7,151 bases of DNA from Acidaminococcus sp. CAG:917 (GTDB taxonomy: Bacteria; Bacillota; Clostridia; Christensenellales; CAG-917), in the NCBI GenBank assembly GCA_000437555.1, contig FR901019.1, positions 8,345 to 15,495 on the forward strand. The letters run 5' to 3'. How positions within the stretch are numbered: the stretch's first letter is position 1; each line of letters starts with the position of its first letter. A program made the position numbers and the translations under genes. Of the stretch, positions 1 through 5,284 are shown in pieces. The notes beneath the pieces were generated by a model, which was not told where the DNA came from, did not search any database, and saw nothing but the letters and a program-made list of their open reading frames with translations.

Positions 1-1
1 G

Positions 2-97
2 GAAGAGCATAAATCGGATATGACTAAAAACGGCTCGGACAACACCTCGGTCGATGAGAAAGGCGGCTCGGCAAAAAAAGTAAAACAGGCAGTATAG
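2..97 (+). CDS. C-terminal end of an unidentified protein (5' end outside window)
   Basis: Of the three forward frames only this one stays open from the window edge. It encodes 31 residues and stops at TAG 95-97. The visible tail is hydrophilic and low in complexity, rich in Lys, Ser, Asp and Gly, and ends KKVKQAV, so it looks like a disordered C-terminal extension with no recognisable motif. In many Bacillota tsaE, the ATPase of the t6A complex, precedes tsaB and rimI, so tsaE is a reasonable guess from context. Nothing in the visible residues confirms it. The stop codon lies inside a 30-bp tandem duplication. The next gene starts 75 bases downstream with no terminator between, so the genes are probably co-transcribed. 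Confidence 0.6.
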   Translation, partial: EEHKSDMTKNGSDNTSVDEKGGSAKKVKQAV

Positions 98-139
98 TAT
101 GCAAGCGGTGTAAAACAGACAGTATAGTATGCAACAGGT
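80..139. repeat. 30-bp imperfect tandem duplication spanning the stop codon
   Basis: Copy 1 is 80-109 and copy 2 is 110-139. They match at 27 of 30 positions, differing at one base in the first half and two near the end. The unit carries the last codons and TAG stop of the upstream gene. Because 30 is a multiple of three, copy 2 contains the same in-frame peptide ending (VKQTV against VKQAV) and a second TAG at 125-127. Mutation of the first stop would therefore extend the protein by only ten residues. Confidence 0.85.
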
Positions 140-172
140 AAAAAAGGATAAATTTAACGGGAGAGTTATTCG

Positions 173-733
173 ATGACCGCCTTAATGTGCGATTCAACGG
201 GAAGCGAACTGTTGATAATCTTAAAACATAACGACGAGGTTTATAAAGAGTGTTTCACGGGTAAAACGGGACACTCTCCTCTTATTATGAGTCTTGTCGA
301 CAGTGTGTTGAAAAGAGCGGGCATAAAGGTAGACGACGTTGACGTTTTCGCCGCCTGCGTAGGTCCCGGTTCATTTACGGGAATAAGAATAGGTCTTGCC
401 TGTTTTAACGCGCTTGCTTATGCTACGGGCAAAAAAAGAATTGAGATAAACTCGTTCGAGATTTTAACTTACGACTGCGCCGACGGTCTTTATAGGATAG
501 ACGCAGGTTCAAACAACAGTTACCTTTGCTTAAAAGAGGGGGACAGTTTAAAACTTTCCTTTTTGGAAGGCACAGACGGTTCTTTAAAATTTGAGCAGCA
601 AAACGCCGACAGGGCAGGAGCGTTTATTGCGGTAACCGAAAAAAAGTTTAAAAACAAAGAATTTTCTTCAAACTTAAAGCCGATATATCTGAGAAAATCT
701 CAAGCGGAGAGAATGGCGGATGTTAAAAACTGA
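173..733 (+). CDS. tsaB: TsaB, tRNA N6-threonylcarbamoyladenosine biosynthesis partner protein
   Basis: TsaB (YeaZ) is an inactive ASKHA-fold paralogue of TsaD. It forms a heterodimer with TsaD, and together with TsaE they transfer threonylcarbamoyl to A37 of ANN-decoding tRNAs in the cytosol. The hallmark GPGSFTGIR lies at residues 64-72, with an N-terminal strand and turn (LMCDSTG, 4-10) in place of the usual LAIDTST. The family's closing PIYLRKSQAER is at 170-180. At 186 residues it is shorter than the roughly 230 of E. coli TsaB, as is common in Bacillota, with the loss falling in the second half. The start at 173 is supported by GGGAGA at 159-164. A second in-frame ATG at 185 would remove the first strand. 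It overlaps rimI by 14 bases. No tsaD follows, so that partner must be encoded elsewhere. Identification is secure. Confidence 0.93.
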   Translation: MTALMCDSTGSELLIILKHNDEVYKECFTGKTGHSPLIMSLVDSVLKRAGIKVDDVDVFAACVGPGSFTGIRIGLACFNALAYATGKKRIEINSFEILTYDCADGLYRIDAGSNNSYLCLKEGDSLKLSFLEGTDGSLKFEQQNADRAGAFIAVTEKKFKNKEFSSNLKPIYLRKSQAERMADVKN

Positions 734-1151
734 GACGCTTTCAAAAAAACATTTAAACGCCGTTTACGATATCGAGGCTTATTCGATAATATGTCCTTGG
801 TCCTACTCTCAAATAGAAAAATGCGTCGACGATAAAAACTTTATCGTTTTGACGGACGGAGATTTTGTCTTGGGATACGGCTCTTTTTATATGACGGCTG
901 ACGAGGCGAATATAAACAATATCGCCGTCAAAAAAGAGGAAAGAGGCAAGGGATATTCAAAAATTATAATGGAAAAGATTATTGTGCTTGCAAAAGAGCA
1001 AGGCGCCAAGGCGGTGACGCTTGAAGTGGAAAGCAAAAACCGTATTGCGTTAAATCTATACCGCTCGTTCGGGTTTGATGCGGAGGGAGAAAGAAAGAAT
1101 TATTATCCCGACGGCGACAGCGCGATAATTATGTGGAAACGCAGCCTTTAG
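720..1151 (+). CDS. rimI: RimI-type GNAT N-acetyltransferase (ribosomal protein S18 alanine N-acetyltransferase)
   Basis: RimI transfers acetyl from acetyl-CoA to the N-terminal amine of ribosomal protein S18 and, in some bacteria, of other proteins. The 143-residue length is that of a single GNAT domain. Visible features are CPWS at 25-28, the NNIAV strand at 66-70, the acetyl-CoA pyrophosphate loop RGKGY at 75-79, and TLEVESKN at 100-107, where Glu102 corresponds to the catalytic base of E. coli RimI. LYRSFGF (113-119) includes the Tyr matching the catalytic Tyr115, and RKNYYP (125-130) is the RimI signature. GGAGA at 706-710, inside tsaB, is its ribosome-binding site, and the 14-base overlap implies translational coupling with tsaB. 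The gene ends in the loop and stem of a terminator, which closes the operon. The general GNAT call is certain; S18 as the substrate rests on family resemblance and the tsaB neighbour. Confidence 0.9.
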   Translation: MLKTETLSKKHLNAVYDIEAYSIICPWSYSQIEKCVDDKNFIVLTDGDFVLGYGSFYMTADEANINNIAVKKEERGKGYSKIIMEKIIVLAKEQGAKAVTLEVESKNRIALNLYRSFGFDAEGERKNYYPDGDSAIIMWKRSL

Positions 1152-1167
1152 GCTGCTGTTTTATTTT
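1141..1167 (+). terminator. Intrinsic terminator overlapping the rimI stop codon
   Basis: GCAGCC (1141-1146) and GGCTGC (1151-1156) form a perfect 6-bp stem around a TTTA loop, followed by TGTTTTATTTT. With one bulged base the stem can extend outward by AAAC/GTTT. The TAG stop of rimI (1149-1151) lies in the loop and the first base of the descending arm, so ribosomes terminating there would overlap the hairpin. Confidence 0.85.
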
Positions 1168-1184
1168 CATTTGTTTTTGAAGAA

Positions 1185-1200
1185 GGCTTTAATTAAAGCC
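1185..1200. terminator. Perfect 16-bp palindrome, possible second terminator
   Basis: GGCTTTAATTAAAGCC is a perfect palindrome that can fold as a 6-bp stem with an AATT loop. It is followed by CTATTTTGTTT, a moderate T-rich run. It lies 18 bases after the first terminator's T tract and may act as a back-up terminator. A protein-binding palindrome is the alternative. Confidence 0.45.
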
Positions 1201-1227
1201 CTATTTTGTTTGTATAAATTTTTTTTC

Positions 1228-1260
1228 ATATAAACTGAAGCGATATAAATCAGTTTATAT
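1228..1260. repeat. 11-bp perfect inverted repeat with 11-nt spacer
   Basis: ATATAAACTGA (1228-1238) and TCAGTTTATAT (1250-1260) are exact reverse complements separated by 11 bases. The arm centres are 22 bp apart, about two helical turns, which suits a dimeric regulator bound to one DNA face. A weak AU-rich hairpin is also possible. No T tract follows directly, so it is not a typical terminator. Confidence 0.7.
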
Positions 1261-1345
1261 TGCAAAAAAGTTTTTTTAATCTTTATAAGTTTTTAACTTA
1301 AAAAATATGTTTTATTAAATAAGTAAGACTTGTTAAAAATATCTT

Positions 1346-1374
1346 TTTATTAAATTTAAAATATTTTTTATAAT
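1346..1374 (+). promoter_or_regulatory. Weak candidate promoter upstream of the hydrolase gene
   Basis: A perfect -10 hexamer TATAAT is at 1369-1374. The sequence 17 bp upstream (TTTATT, 1346-1351) is a poor -35 box, and there is no TGN extension. In DNA this AT-rich such matches arise easily by chance. If real, it gives a leader of about 200 nt. Confidence 0.25.
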
Positions 1375-1582
1375 GATAAAATTCGCTGAAAATCTTATGT
1401 TTTATTTAATTTAAAAATCTGTTTATTTTGTTTAAACCGTGTTATTTAACTAGCTGTTTAAAGTGTTTTAAAATAAAAATTTATTTAAAGTTATTTAATC
1501 CGAAAAAAATTTGCTTACCGATTTTCAGGGGTCAATTTTAATATCGGTCGTTAACCTTTTTTTCTTCTTCATCATAAATTGT

Positions 1583-2287
1583 ATGGATAAAAAGGAGGCG
1601 CCTATTTTAAATTTTACGACTGTAGGACATGGCAAGGATATTATTTTTTTGCACGGTTGGGGAGGAAGCATCTTAAGCTTTGAATTTGTGGCGAAAGCGA
1701 TGACGGGATATCGGTCGACTATTGTCGATTTTTACGGCTTCGGACATTCTCCCGAACCTGCCGCGCCGATAGGCGTCAAAGAATACGCCGCCGCAGTGGT
1801 CGAAACGATGAATAGGCTGAAAATAGAGGATGCGGTACTTGTCGGACACTCGTTCGGGGGAAGAGTGGCGATAGAGATTGCGGCGACAAAGCCGCACCTT
1901 GTAAACAAACTCGTGCTCATAGACAGCGCCGGCATTAAGCCGAGGCGGGGAATTAAATATTATTTTTTGGTGTATCTCCATAAGTTATTGAAAAGACTAA
2001 GGGGCAGAGGGCTTAGCGGTTCTATGGATTATGCCGTATTGTCGCCCGTTATGAAAGAGACTTTCAAAAAAGTCGTCAACTACGACCAGACTAATCTTTT
2101 AAAAAAGATAAGCTGTCCCACGGCGATATTTTGGGGAAAAAGGGATAAAGAAACTCCCGGGTATATGGCGCGCAAAATGCGAAAGAATATAGCGGGCAGC
2201 GCGCTGTTCTATCTTGACGGAGGACACTATTCCTATATTGACGACTACAATAAGTTCATAAAAATTTTTAAAGCATTCGTTCAATAG
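1583..2287 (+). CDS. Alpha/beta hydrolase fold protein, substrate unknown
   Basis: This is a cytosolic serine hydrolase of the alpha/beta fold. From ATG 1583 it has 234 residues, a normal length. HGWGG (24-28) is the oxyanion-hole loop, GHSFGG (88-93) is the nucleophile elbow with Ser90, Asp188 (in FWGKRD) is the probable acid and His215 (in DGGH) the catalytic histidine, so the triad is complete. A basic segment at about 120-145 probably forms part of the lid. The start is uncertain. ATG 1583 has no good ribosome-binding site. A TTG at 1511 would add 24 hydrophobic residues but has no site either. An excellent AAAGGAGG at 1591-1598 instead faces an ATT codon at 1604. It precedes murF by 180 bases and may share its regulation. 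The substrate could be an ester, amide or lactone; a wall-related role is only an inference from its neighbours. Confidence 0.85.
   Translation: MDKKEAPILNFTTVGHGKDIIFLHGWGGSILSFEFVAKAMTGYRSTIVDFYGFGHSPEPAAPIGVKEYAAAVVETMNRLKIEDAVLVGHSFGGRVAIEIAATKPHLVNKLVLIDSAGIKPRRGIKYYFLVYLHKLLKRLRGRGLSGSMDYAVLSPVMKETFKKVVNYDQTNLLKKISCPTAIFWGKRDKETPGYMARKMRKNIAGSALFYLDGGHYSYIDDYNKFIKIFKAFVQ
1591..1598 (+). promoter_or_regulatory. Strong Shine-Dalgarno site inside the annotated hydrolase start
   Basis: AAAGGAGG is the best ribosome-binding match near this gene, yet it lies downstream of ATG 1583. The codon at the right distance (5 bases) in the hydrolase frame is ATT 1604, a rare initiation codon known from infC. 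Starting there gives M-LNFTTVGHGKDIIFLHGWGG, which resembles a typical N-terminus of this family. The match could be chance, since it encodes Lys-Lys-Glu. Confidence 0.4.
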
Positions 2288-2358
2288 GTGATAATTGCCT
2301 CGAAAAAATCATTTATTAAATTATCGATACGATTATTGTCTGTTGTTTAGCCGTCTTT

Positions 2359-2376
2359 CGATAAAGGTCCGATAAA
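2359..2376. repeat. Two CGATAAA direct repeats spaced 11 bp, upstream of murF
   Basis: CGATAAA occurs at 2359-2365 and again at 2370-2376, an 11-bp period close to one helical turn. It is followed by AAACC-A-GGTTT (2374-2384), a short dyad. These lie in the 180-bp gap before murF, where a weak promoter candidate (TTGCCT 2295-2300, 18 bp, AATTAT 2319-2324) lies further upstream. A regulator site is possible but unproven. Confidence 0.3.
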
Positions 2377-2467
2377 ACCAGGTTTAAATTTTTAAGCGAT
2401 TTAAAGGACCAACCATATCTAAAGACTAATCGCAAAAGCGAAAAGCGTATCGTAAAGCGAGGGAATT

Positions 2468-4027
2468 ATGGATTACGCCGTTTATGCTTTGGTGGTCGTC
2501 TTGGGAACGATATGTTTTCCGCTTATGTTAAAGCCGTATCTGCACAGTCTTCAGCTTGGAGGATATCAAGAAAAAAGCATATTTACTTCAAAAAGATTTT
2601 TGCCTGCCTTTACGGTGACCGCGGCTATATCGCTTGTCTTTTTTGTCATCTACCTGGTATTTATTCCTGTGTCGGACAAAAGGGCATGGGGAGTCGCGAT
2701 ATCGGTTCTTTTCTTTTTATGCGTAGCGGCGGAAATTTTCTCGATAAACCGTTTCAAGGCAAAAAAACCGCTCGTATATACAAAGAGGGTCAAAAGACTG
2801 TTGACAATAAACACGGTGACGGTATTTTGCGTCTATTTGTTATCGGCGGCTCTTTGTGACGTAAATTCGGTAGAGGGATACTATCTTATAGCTTTGCCGT
2901 TTGCCGTGCAGTTTCTTGCTCCGTTCATATTCGCTTTGACTGCGCTCATCGTCCGCCCGTTTGAAGAGGCGAACAAAAAGAGATATTACAAAAAAGTTTC
3001 GAAAGTATTCGGCGATAACAAATCGCTTATAAAGATAGCAATCACCGGAAGCTACGGTAAAACGTCGGTGAAGAATTATCTCGCATCTATGCTGTCCAAA
3101 AAGTATTCCGTGCTCATGACAAAAGAAAGCTACAATACGCCCTTGGGTATGGCGTATATGACCAAGGAATATAAAGGTCAGGACGTATTTATCGTTGAGA
3201 TGGGAGCCAGACACACGGGCGACGTAGAATTTTTGATGAAGCTTATCAAACCCGACCACGCCATTCTTACGGGAATAACCAAACAACATTTGGAAACCTT
3301 TAAGTGTATAGAGAATATTATAGACGAGAAGTATAAGGTATTTAACGTAAACGGCGTCAAGGTAGCTGCTTCGGGGTGCAGATATATAAAAAAACAAGCA
3401 GACGTTTTATATGCCGGATTCGAATCCGATGACTTCTGCTCTTTGGAAAGCGTCGACGCGCGAGCGGACGGAAGCGATTTCATAATGCGTCTTGACAGCC
3501 ACACTCTCGTTTTGAAAACGCGGCTTTTGGGAAGACACAATCTTCAGAATTTAGCATTGGCGGCGGCTATGGCGTATAAGCTTGGCGTGGATATAGGAGA
3601 TATAGAAGAAGCGATAGAGAATATGCAAAGCGTGCCTCATCGTTTGCAGCTGATTAAGAGCGGAAAAATAAATATAATCGACGATACTTTTAACGGCAAT
3701 CCGGAGGGAATGAAAGCGGCTCTCGAAGTGCTTAATTCGTCAAGCGGCAGAAAAGTCGTTGTGACTCCGGGGCTTGTGGAACTCGGCGATGAGGAATGCA
3801 GGCAAAACTTTTTACTCGGCGAAAGGATAGGCATGGCGGCGGATATCGCCATATTGATAGGCGCTAAAAGGGCGTCGATAATAAAAGACGGACTTGTTGA
3901 AGCGGGAATGAAGCCTGAATGCATTTTCGTGTTTGAAAAACTCAGCACTGCGCAGGAGAACTTTGCTTCAATATTAAAATCGGGCGACACTCTTTTGATG
4001 CTCAACGATTTGCCCGACAATTATTAA
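2468..4027 (+). CDS. murF: MurF-type Mur ligase with an N-terminal multi-pass membrane domain
   Basis: MurF joins D-Ala-D-Ala to UDP-MurNAc-tripeptide with ATP, the last cytosolic step of the peptidoglycan nucleotide precursor. At 519 residues it is longer than usual (about 450). Residues 1-165 contain five hydrophobic stretches (about 3-22, 46-67, 74-93, 112-130 and 138-162) and no sign of the normal UDP-binding domain. The ATPase domain begins near 188: P-loop GSYGKTS 194-200, YNTPLG 222-227, EMGAR 244-248, and QHLETF followed by DEK, with Lys288 the probable carbamylated lysine. The C-terminal ligase domain has GRHNLQN 355-361, HRLQ 391-394, DDTFNGNP 405-412 and GLVELGDEE 435-443, the MurF pattern. 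The tail ends LNDLPDNY instead of the usual KGSR-type ending. GAGGG at 2459-2463 is its ribosome-binding site. The stop is 11 bases before ddl. PgsB/CapB-like ligases are an alternative, but the C-terminal motifs and ddl favour MurF. Confidence 0.85.
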   Translation: MDYAVYALVVVLGTICFPLMLKPYLHSLQLGGYQEKSIFTSKRFLPAFTVTAAISLVFFVIYLVFIPVSDKRAWGVAISVLFFLCVAAEIFSINRFKAKKPLVYTKRVKRLLTINTVTVFCVYLLSAALCDVNSVEGYYLIALPFAVQFLAPFIFALTALIVRPFEEANKKRYYKKVSKVFGDNKSLIKIAITGSYGKTSVKNYLASMLSKKYSVLMTKESYNTPLGMAYMTKEYKGQDVFIVEMGARHTGDVEFLMKLIKPDHAILTGITKQHLETFKCIENIIDEKYKVFNVNGVKVAASGCRYIKKQADVLYAGFESDDFCSLESVDARADGSDFIMRLDSHTLVLKTRLLGRHNLQNLALAAAMAYKLGVDIGDIEEAIENMQSVPHRLQLIKSGKINIIDDTFNGNPEGMKAALEVLNSSSGRKVVVTPGLVELGDEECRQNFLLGERIGMAADIAILIGAKRASIIKDGLVEAGMKPECIFVFEKLSTAQENFASILKSGDTLLMLNDLPDNY

Positions 4028-4035
4028 AGGGGGGG
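4026..4035 (+). promoter_or_regulatory. G7-containing ribosome-binding site of ddl
   Basis: AAAGGGGGGG ends 3 bases before ATG 4039 and begins within the murF stop codon. The run of seven G (4029-4035) supplies the Shine-Dalgarno pairing. Homopolymer G tracts are prone to replication slippage, which would change the spacing between the site and the start codon. Confidence 0.7.
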
Positions 4036-4038
4036 ACT

Positions 4039-5145
4039 ATGAAAAATATTTTGGCGCTGTTCGGCGGCAACTCTGTGGAAAAGGATATTTCCGTCATTAC
4101 GGCTATCGAGGCTATAGGCAGACTCGACAGAGATAAATATAAAGTTTATCCCGTCTTTATTTCGGACAAGTGGTATTTGGGCGACTTTGAGGAAGTCGGA
4201 CAGTTTTGTCCTTTCAGGGCAGAGAATTACAAGCACGTTGCGCTTGTCGATTCCGTGCTTTACGAAGTAAAAGCAGGAAAACTTAAAAAGGTAACAAAGC
4301 CCGACTGCGCATTGCTTCTGACACACGGCGGAGACGGCGAAAACGGCGCGCTTCAAGGATTTTTGGAGTGCCAAAATGTGCCGTATACGTCGAGCGGAGT
4401 ATTGGCTTCCGCCGTCGGGATGGATAAGATTATAAGCAAACAGGCTTTTGAAAATCTTATTTTGAACGTGCCTAAGTATCTTACTATATGCAAAAGCGAC
4501 TATGAAACGTCGCCCGAAAAAACGGCACATTACATTGAAACTTTTCTCGATTATCCGCTCATCGTCAAGCCGTCGAGTCAGGGAAGCAGTATAGGAATAA
4601 ACAGCGTAAGTAGCCGTGACGAACTGTTCAGAGCGTTTGACGTCGCCTTTTGTTTCGGCGATAAACTGATTGCCGAGCGTAAAATATTAAACTTTATAGA
4701 AATAAACTGCGCTTGCGTAAAAAGGGACGGGGAGATAATCGTTTCCGAGGTTGAGCGGCCTATAAGCAGCGGCGATATCTTATCTTTTGAAGATAAATAC
4801 GTCGGCGGAGAAAAAACCTCAAGGCAACTTCCCGCCGATATAGAAAAGGGTATGGCAAGCCTTATAAAGGCGCAGTCAAGACGAATATATTGCGAGCTTG
4901 ATTTAAAAGGCATCGTTCGTTTTGACTACCTTTTGACGGAAGATATGAAAAAAGTTTATATTAACGAGATGAACACAATTCCCGGCTCTCTTGCCAATTA
5001 TCTGTTCGAGCCTTTGGGAATCGGATACGGCGAACTTCTCGATATAATAATCGACGAAGCGATAAATCAAAAGAAAGTATTGCCTAAATTTGAAAGTCAC
5101 GTGCTTGAATATTTCAGCGGAGAAAAGGTGAGCCTTAAAAACTGA
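4039..5145 (+). CDS. ddl: D-alanine--D-alanine ligase
   Basis: Ddl is an ATP-grasp enzyme that condenses two D-alanines in the cytosol, supplying the dipeptide used by MurF encoded just upstream. At 368 residues it is a normal length. Motifs in order: FGGNSVEKDIS (8-18), where Glu14 matches the D-Ala-binding Glu15 of E. coli DdlB; THGGDGENGALQG (95-107); PYTSSGVLASAVGMDK (115-130); IVKPSSQGSSIG (175-186), the ATP-binding loop; DKY (252-254), where Lys-Tyr corresponds to Lys215-Tyr216; RFDY (294-297) with metal ligand Asp296; and NEMNTIPG (309-316) with Glu310 and Asn312 as metal ligands. Keeping Tyr254, where VanA-type D-Ala-D-Lac ligases carry His, predicts a normal D-Ala-D-Ala product and vancomycin-sensitive precursors. 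All catalytic residues I looked for are present. The gene ends before a strong terminator. Confidence 0.95.
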   Translation: MKNILALFGGNSVEKDISVITAIEAIGRLDRDKYKVYPVFISDKWYLGDFEEVGQFCPFRAENYKHVALVDSVLYEVKAGKLKKVTKPDCALLLTHGGDGENGALQGFLECQNVPYTSSGVLASAVGMDKIISKQAFENLILNVPKYLTICKSDYETSPEKTAHYIETFLDYPLIVKPSSQGSSIGINSVSSRDELFRAFDVAFCFGDKLIAERKILNFIEINCACVKRDGEIIVSEVERPISSGDILSFEDKYVGGEKTSRQLPADIEKGMASLIKAQSRRIYCELDLKGIVRFDYLLTEDMKKVYINEMNTIPGSLANYLFEPLGIGYGELLDIIIDEAINQKKVLPKFESHVLEYFSGEKVSLKN

Positions 5146-5152
5146 AAAAGAT

Positions 5153-5182
5153 AAATCGGTATGCACTCATACCGATTTTTTT
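5153..5182 (+). terminator. Strong intrinsic terminator after ddl
   Basis: AAATCGGTATG (5153-5163) and CATACCGATTT (5168-5178) pair as a perfect 11-bp stem around the loop CACT, and seven consecutive T (5176-5182) end the element. It starts 8 bases after the ddl stop and separates the cell-wall cluster from idh. The reverse strand also has an A/T-rich flank, so some bidirectional activity is possible. Confidence 0.93.
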
Positions 5183-5237
5183 ATAAGACTGATTAAAGAC
5201 AAATTTTTAAAATGTTAAAATTTTCCTTTTAATTTTC

Positions 5238-5266
5238 TTGTTAATTTCCGCATTGTTTGCTAAAAT
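5238..5266 (+). promoter_or_regulatory. SigA-type promoter of idh with extended -10
   Basis: The -35 box is TTGTTA (5238-5243), the spacer is 17 bp, and the -10 box is TAAAAT (5261-5266) preceded by TGC (5258-5260), an extended -10. Transcription should begin at about 5272-5274, only about 12 bases before the ATG of idh. The region upstream is T-rich and A-rich, which could act as an UP-like element. Confidence 0.75.
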
Positions 5267-5272
5267 TTGTCT

Positions 5273-5279
5273 GAGGTGA
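5273..5279 (+). promoter_or_regulatory. Ribosome-binding site that fixes the idh start
   Basis: GAGGTGA lies 5 bases before ATG 5285. This and the promoter position rule out the upstream in-frame TTG at 5267, which would fall before the expected transcription start. The site sits at or very near the 5' end of the predicted mRNA. Confidence 0.8.
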
Positions 5280-5284
5280 TACTT

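Larger units (their letters stand above)
1201..1582. other. AT-rich gene-free block between rimI and the hydrolase
   Basis: No convincing gene is present on either strand. In 1201-1500 I count 45 G or C bases out of 300, about 15%, against roughly 40% in nearby coding sequence. The block contains an 11-bp inverted repeat (1228-1260) and repeated words of the type TTTATT(A/T)AA (for example near 1311, 1348, 1401, 1442 and 1482). A perfect TATAAT lies at 1369-1374, and a pyrimidine-rich run at about 1556-1571. The low G+C makes a folded riboswitch or structured RNA unlikely. It probably serves as promoter and leader for the hydrolase gene. Confidence 0.7.

Noticed and set aside
80..139. Possible CRISPR or integration repeat
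   Set aside because: There are only two directly adjacent copies with no spacer, and no cas or integrase gene nearby.
1201..1500. Replication origin or riboswitch in the AT-rich block
   Set aside because: I saw no cluster of DnaA boxes (TTATCCACA-like), and 15% G+C cannot support a known folded riboswitch. No origin-type neighbours are present.
1511..1582. TTG start giving the hydrolase a hydrophobic N-terminal segment resembling a signal anchor
   Set aside because: There is no ribosome-binding site, and the run of Phe and Ile codons is what T-rich spacer DNA encodes by chance. Cytosolic family members start close to the HGWGG loop.
2840..3397. 185-codon open frame on the reverse strand inside murF
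   Set aside because: It lies wholly opposite a clear conserved gene, its protein shows no motif, and similar reverse shadows occur opposite every gene here.
4024..4530. 168-codon reverse-strand open frame opposite ddl
   Set aside because: It is antisense to conserved ATP-grasp motifs, has no recognisable domain, and no promoter was seen.
4039..5145. VanA-like D-Ala-D-Lac ligase (vancomycin resistance)
   Set aside because: The omega-loop Lys-Tyr (253-254) of D-Ala-D-Ala ligases is kept, and no vanH or vanX-like gene is adjacent.
5267..5284. TTG as the start of isocitrate dehydrogenase, adding six residues (MSEVIL)
   Set aside because: It overlaps the predicted transcription start and would remove the clear GAGGTGA-ATG 5285 arrangement.
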